From Larix kaempferi (taxonomy: Eukaryota; Streptophyta; Pinopsida; Pinales; Pinaceae), in assembly GCA_027924585.1 (NCBI GenBank), contig BSBM01000870.1, positions 5,145,001-5,209,000 on the forward strand: a stretch of 64,000 nt of DNA, given 5' to 3'. Every line of letters starts with the position of its first letter. Within the stretch, counting starts at the first letter, position 1. The notes below the pieces were generated by a model. That model made no database searches. It worked only from the letters and a program-made list of their open reading frames with translations, and was not told where the DNA came from. This document shows, one piece after another, positions 58,228 to 64,000 of the stretch. The position numbers and the translations under genes were made by a program.

Positions 58228-61200
58228 ATGTCTCACCACACCAAGCTTGAGGATAAGCTTGAAGGGGCTGATAACTTCCTAGCTTGGAAGTATAGGATTG
58301 GGTTAATCCTGGAAGAGAATGAGTTGGACTCATATATAAAAGAAGACATCCCTATCCCAGAGGATGAAGAGGCCAAGGTATTGCATAAGAAGAACTTGGT
58401 CAAGGCAAAGAGAATCATTGTTAATTCTATTAAAGACCATCTCATACCCCATGTGTCTTCTCTAAAGACACCCAAGGAGATATTTGACTCTTTGACCAAG
58501 CTATTTGAAGGGAAGAACATAAATCAGAAGATGACCGTGCAGAACCAATTGAAAGGAGTAAAGTTTCAGAATGGAGAAACCATTCAATCTTATTTTTCTA
58601 GGGTCTCCCAGATTAAGGAACAACTAGAAGTAGCAGATGAAATGGTGGAGAATGGTGAAGTTGTCATGACCACTCTAAATGGCCTACCTAGGTCATGGGA
58701 TTCCTTTATTCAAGGAATTTGTGCAAGGAAGAAGTTGATCTCCTTCAACAGATTGCGGGAAGAATGCTCTCAAGAAGAAGCTAGACTTGTAGCTCGTGAG
58801 GAAAAGATGGGAGGTCAAGATCAAGCTCTTGCATCTCACACCAAAAGAAGCAAGCCCAAGAAGGAGCACTCTCGCTACAAGAGATCCTATCAAAAGAATA
58901 AGAAGGATCTAAGATGCTTCACATGCAATGAGAAGGGTCACTTTGCTTCAGATTGTCCCAAGAACAAAAGGGATAATAACAACAACTCCAGCAAGAAGAA
59001 GAAGGGCAGCAAAAGAAAGTTCCATGCTCATGCTGCCGAGGATGATGAACCTCCAAAGAAGAAGGCTAGGGAAGAAAGTGATGATAGTGATGATGACTCA
59101 TAAAGTGAAGAAGAGTATGTTCTAATCTCTACTCTCACAGGTACTATCTCCCATGGTTGTAATGATTGGTTGATTGACAGTGGGGATTCCAAACACATGA
59201 CTGGGTTTAAAGAATATTTTGTGAATCTATCTGAACATGAATCACCCCATAAGGTGAAACTTGGGGATAATTATCAATACCCAATCAAAGGAAGTGGTGA
59301 AGCCTCCTACAACCTAGATTATGGAAAATATTTGAAGATGAAAGAAGTCCTTTATGTACCTGGGCTCAAGAAGAACTTACTCTCCATCTATGCATTGGAT
59401 GCAAAAGGTATGAGGGTTGCATTTGTAGATAGACAAGTCCTAATGTGGCCAAAGGGAAAGACCATAGATGATGTAGTAGTGATTGGAGATCAAGAGGGAG
59501 GTTTGTATAAATTGAATGGACAACCTGAACATGCCATGGTGCATGAATCCATGGATCCAAGTGAACTTTGGCATAGAAGACTTGCTCATATGCACTCTAG
59601 GGCACTTCCAATTGCGAGCAAGGATGTAGAGGGTCTTCTTGAAGTCAAGACCAAACATGAAGGTGTTTGCAAAGGATGTGCAAAAGGTAAGAACATTAAG
59701 AAGGCTTTCCCAAGCAGTGAAAGCAAGGAAAAAGATATACTGGAAATCATCCACTCAGATGTATGTGGTCCTATGTCATCCAGTTCTCTAAGTGGGTATG
59801 TTTACTATGTCTCATTTATTGATGACTTCTCCAAGAAGACTTGGGTATACATCTTGAAGAACAAAGATGATGTGTTTGATAAGTTCAAGGAATTCAAAAC
59901 CTTGATGGAGAATCAAACTGACAAGAAGATCAAAACATTCAGATCCGACAATGGTGGAGAATTCACCTCAGGAAACTTCAAGAAGCTTTCTGGTGATTCA
60001 GGGATTAAGAGGGAGTTGACTGCTCCTTATAATCCTCAACAGAATGGAGTTGCATAAAGGAAGAATAGAACTATCATGGAAGCAGCAAGGGCAATGCTGC
60101 ATGACCAGGATCTACCTATGCATCTATGGGCAGAAGGAGCTAGAACAGTTGTATATGTGCAGAACAGAACACCCCACAAGATATTGGACAACAAGACACC
60201 AGAAGAGGTCTTTTCTGGTAAGAAACCTGAAGTCATCCATCTCAGAATATTCTGTTGTCCAGTATACACTCATGTCCCAAAGGAAAAGAGGACTAAACTA
60301 GATCCTTCAGGAAAGAAGGGTATCTTTGTGGGTTACAGTGAAAGCTCGAAGGCTTACAGAATATACTTTCCAGGGTTCAAGAAGATTGATGTCAGCAGGG
60401 ATGTAACATTTGACGAAAACTCAACATTCATCAAATGAAGGAAGGCACCTATCAAAGTTTATGAAGAACCTAAGGAAACTAGATTTCAAGACACTACCAT
60501 GACAGAAGCAATTCCAGAAGTTGTTTGTGAGTTTGAAGATCCGCAAGAACCTGTAGATCCACCCCGTGAGGATAACTCTCACAAGAGGAAACCTGCATGG
60601 GCTAGAGAGCTCATTCAAGATGCAGAAAGATTTGGCATTCAGAAGAAGAACACAGAGCAAAGAAGAGAACCAGATCACATACCAACGATGTTGCTTTACT
60701 CTGTGACATTATGAACAAAGAACCTTCCAGTTATGAAGAAGCAGCGGAAAAGAAAGAATGGAAGGATACCATGGTTGAGGAATACCAATCAATAATGAAG
60801 AATGATGTTTGGGATGTTGTCCCAAGACCTAAAGAGAAGTCTGTTGTGACTTCCAAATGGATCTACAAAATCAAGCATGCTGCAGATGGTAGTGTAGAGA
60901 AATACAAGGCAAGATTCATAGCTCGTGGCTTCTCTCAGAAAGAGGGATTAGATTATGAAGAAAATTTTGCACCTGTAGCCAAGTATACTTCCATCAAAAC
61001 AATACTTGCCATGGCTGCAGCAATGAAATGGAAAATACACCAGATGGATGTCAAGACTGCTTTCTTGAATGGTATACCTGAAGAGGAAGTATATGTGGAG
61101 CAGCCACTTGGTGTTGAAATACATGACAGGGAGTCATATGTGTGCAAATTGAAGAAAGCCTTGTATGGCTTGAAGCAAGCTCCTAGAACTTGGTATGGTA

Positions 61201-62262
61201 GGATGGACAGTTTCCTATCTAGTTTGGGCTTTACCAAGAGTAAAGCGGATTCCAACCTTTACTACAAGGTTGAGGAAGGGAATCCCATGATTATACTTCT
61301 ATACGTAGATGAATTATTTGTAACAGGAGATGACAGATTGATTGCAGATACTAAGAGGAAGCTTACTATTGAGTTCGATATGAAATATTCTGGAATGATG
61401 CATTATTTCCTAGGTAGGGTGGTGTGGTAGAGTGCAGGTGGGATCTTCCTTGGTCAAGGGAAGTACATAGTAGATATCCTGAAGAGATTCAGGATGATGG
61501 ATTGCAAGGCCATGGCCACACCTATGGCATCGAATTTGAAGCTTCTATGTGATGCTTCATCTGAGCCAGTTGATATCTCTATGTATCGTCAGATGATTGG
61601 GTCCTTGATGTACCTGACGAACATGAGACCAGATATTTGCTTTGCTGTGAACACATTGAGTCAGTTCCTGATAGATCCGAGGAGTGTTCACCTGGTTGCT
61701 GTAAAGCATGTTCTATGGTACATTAAGGGTACAGTGGATTATGGGCTCAAGTATGAAGCGAATCAAAAGTTTAACCTGCAGGGTTATGTTGATTCAGATT
61801 GGGCTGGTAGTGCTGCAGATAGGAAGAGCACATCTAGGTGCTGCTTCAGTATGGGATCAGGTGTGATCTCTTGGTTTAGCGGGAACCAGTACTGCATAGC
61901 ACTGAGTATAGCTGAGGCAGAGTATGTTGCAGCTTGTTTAGCTAGTTGTGAAGCAGTATGGCTACAGAAGCTACTGTCTGAGTTATTTGATCTCCCTTTG
62001 GATGCTACTGGTTTTTTTCTGCGATAACCAGAGTTGTGTGAAGCTATCCGAGAACCCAGTGTTTCATGACAGGTCGAAACACATAGAGATCAAATATCAC
62101 TATATCAGGGATATGGTGCAGAGAGGAGCTGTGAAGCTCCTGTATGTTGCGATGGACGAGCAGATTGTAGATGTGCTGACGAAGCCACTAGCCAGGGTGA
62201 AGTTCGAGTACTTCAGGGAGAGGCTTGGCGTTCTTCATATTGATGACACTTCGAGGAAGTAG
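58228..62262 (+). pseudogene. copia gag-pol, broken (copy 4)
   Basis: The ATG at 58228-58230 opens MSHHTKLEDKLEG, homologous to copy 3. Gag with zinc knuckle CFTCNEKGHFASDC, protease DSGDSKHMTG, integrase (WHRRLAHMH, HSDVCGP, RSDNGGEF), RT and RNase H follow in copia order. Breaks relative to copy 3: TAA 59101-59103 (TCA type), TAA 60055-60057 (at the integrase E codon), TGA 60436-60438, a one-base loss near 60641, TAG 61428-61430 (CAG type) and a one-base gain near 62010. The RT catalytic motif reads YVDE (about 61306-61317) rather than YVDD, a damaged catalytic residue. Non-functional. Confidence 0.92.
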
Positions 62263-62389
62263 TGATGGACACATTTGTTGAAGCCATTCCAAGCATGTTG
62301 GAAGGACGATCCTTCACATGGTTGTGGATGTAAGCGTTGGATGATGAGCATCAGGATGATGTTCTAGTTTCTTCTTTGTATGCATCATG

Positions 62390-63500
62390 TTGGATGCTGG
62401 ATATGATCAGTTGGATCATTTATTTGTATATATATGTACGCATCATGTTGGATGCTGGATATGATTAGTTGGATCATTTATATGTATGTACGCATCATGT
62501 TGGATGCTGGATATGATCAGCAGGATCATTTGTATGTATTTTTTATGTGCATCATGTTGGATGCTTGGACCATGTATCTATATATGTATCAGGTGGATAC
62601 ATTGTATGATCAGGTGGATCATGTATATTGATATGTATCAGGTATGATCAGGTAGATCATGTATGTTGATGGATACATTGTGTGGATCATGTATCTATGT
62701 ATCAGGTGGATACACTGTGTATGATGATATGTATCAGGTAGATACTTGGTGTGCATCAGATGGATGCATTGTATGATTAGGGTGATCATGCATGACGAGC
62801 TTCAGGATGTTGCTCCAGATGATATGCAGCAGGATGTTGCAGTGATGATGATCAGGATGATCATGTGTACATCAGGATGATGTATGGTGAGTATCAGGTT
62901 GATACTCTATGGCCATGGATCAGGTTGTGCAGATGAGAATATAATTTGGCCCTGGGAGATTTATAGATAGTCTTTCGAGGTTTTTCCTATGGCATGTAAT
63001 CTGGCCCTGGGATATCTGGAAAATGCTCTTTCGAGATTTTTCTCTAGGAGGACATATAATTTGGCCCTGGGAGATCTACAGATAGTCTTTCGAGGTTTTT
63101 CCTATGGCATATAATCTGGCCCTAGGATATCTGGAAGATGCTCTTTTGAGGTTTTGTCCTATGGCATATAATATGTCCCTGGGAGATCTGATAGGTTGGG
63201 CTGTGTGCCTGTAATAAGTCCTGGATGCTCTTGCAAGGTTTTGCAATGACCACATGTAATCTGTCCCTGGGAGATCCTATAGGTAGAGATGTGTGCTCTT
63301 AATAGCCTGGGATGCTCTTGCAAGGTTTTGTGGTGACCACATATAATCTGTCCCTAGGAGATCCTATAGGTAGAGCTGTGTGCTCGTAACAGCTTGGGAT
63401 GCTCTTGCGAGGTCACATATAATATGGCCCTGGGAGATCCTATAGGTAGAGTCGTGTGCTCATAATAGCCTGGGATGCTCTTTCGAGGTTTTGTGACGCA
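62390..63500 (+). repeat. tandem arrays in copia copy 4 3' region
   Basis: The first zone (about 62390-62560) has two to three units like the 52 bp array of copy 3, fewer than its five. The second zone (about 62935-63500) has CCCTGGGAGAT and GAGGTTTT units related to the second array of copy 3. Unit number differs between the two copies. Confidence 0.85.
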
Positions 63501-63724
63501 CGTAATAAGTCCTGAGGATTCCACAGTATGGCCCGTGATGACAAAGACCTGCAGGTGGTGGGCCTACATCCAGTATGAAAAAGGATTGGCTCTGTAGAAC
63601 TTCCTATGACGAGTAGAGTCATAGATTGGTTGAGATAGCAGCAGCAGTGACGATGCATCAATGATTATGATCCCGAGAAGAATACTTGTCTAAAAGATCT
63701 GTGTCGAGAAATACCTTCCGAGTT

Positions 63725-63733
63725 AAGAGGGAG
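63725..63733 (+). other. polypurine tract, copia copy 4
   Basis: AAGAGGGAG immediately before the 3' LTR. Confidence 0.88.
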
Positions 63734-64000
63734 TTTTGATGTATATGTAACTTTCCAATGTATTTCATCTATGTATTTCATATATATTTATTGTACCCTT
63801 ATTAGAGATGTGTTAATCCTCTATAAGGAAGTGTCGTCATGTGGATTGACAAGTGTCGCAAGTGTGTGTACTTGTTGATGGGTTATTAGGCCACCATGTG
63901 TGGGGTTGGCCCTGAAATATATATTATATTGTGGATGTATCTATATATACAAGTCGGCCCCATAGTGTAACTGGGCAAACATGTTAAGTATAAATAGAGA
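63734..64000 (+). repeat. 3' LTR of copia copy 4, partial
   Basis: First 267 bp only; begins TTTTGATG where other LTRs begin TGTTGATG, so the terminal dinucleotide is mutated. Confidence 0.9.

Larger units (their letters stand above)
57048..64000 (+). mobile_element. Ty1/copia LTR retrotransposon, copy 4, broken, 3' LTR cut by window end
   Basis: Plus-strand element with a 606 bp 5' LTR (57048-57653), leader, decayed gag-pol, two 3' tandem zones, polypurine tract (63725-63733) and the first 267 bp of the 3' LTR. It is the closest relative of copy 3 here but carries at least four stops and two frameshifts. The left flank is AATTT; the right flank is outside the window. Confidence 0.93.

Overview
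This 64 kb window looks like nuclear DNA from a seed plant, probably a gymnosperm or another plant with a large, repeat-swollen genome. Nearly everything recognisable is plant LTR retrotransposon or a decayed, intron-bearing piece of a plant housekeeping gene. I see no complete host gene. The gymnosperm guess is inference, from the low gene density, nested and methylation-decayed Ty3/gypsy and Ty1/copia elements, and Galadriel-type chromovirus features.

Layout. 1-1683: 5' part of a minus-strand Ty1/copia element (copy 1). 3452-4098: solo LTR of the same copia family. 4521-5175: decayed coding-like stretch of unknown identity. 6482-12145: minus-strand pseudogene of an mTERF protein (best match by eye is plastid mTERF4/BSM/RUG2), split by a 4.3 kb internally deleted chromovirus at 7550-11847. 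12297-12530: coding-like block with an exact 72 bp (24 residue) repeat, cut by a Galadriel-like chromovirus at 12596-19287. 21319-21970: three exons of an ENO3-like enolase pseudogene (minus). 24001-24649: second copia solo LTR with a perfect 5 bp target duplication. 25576-25856: two exons of an RBP45/47-like RNA-binding protein (plus). 26466-26536: tRNA-Val(UAC)-like sequence.

26595-38393 is one old DNA unit, a 35 bp G-rich tandem array ending in a CACTA-like terminus, blown apart by two insertions: copia copy 2 (26854-33579) and an anonymous 4.3 kb TG...CA element (33831-38116). 42147-43337 is a DUF4378/TRM-like pseudogene. 44156-44966 holds four exons of eIF3h with one nonsense codon. 47538-54828 is copia copy 3, complete, with perfect target duplication and an uninterrupted 1343-codon gag-pol frame. 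55900-57047 is a degenerate satellite into which copia copy 4 (57048 to the window end) has inserted.

Functionally the only long intact coding capacity is the gag-pol frame of copia copy 3 (gag, protease, integrase, reverse transcriptase, RNase H, with catalytic residues present). Most broken frames carry nonsense codons of the TAG and TGA types expected from C-to-T change at CAG and CGA codons, which fits long-term cytosine methylation and silencing. Boundaries of LTRs were read by eye from paired ends and target duplications; divergence values are hand counts.
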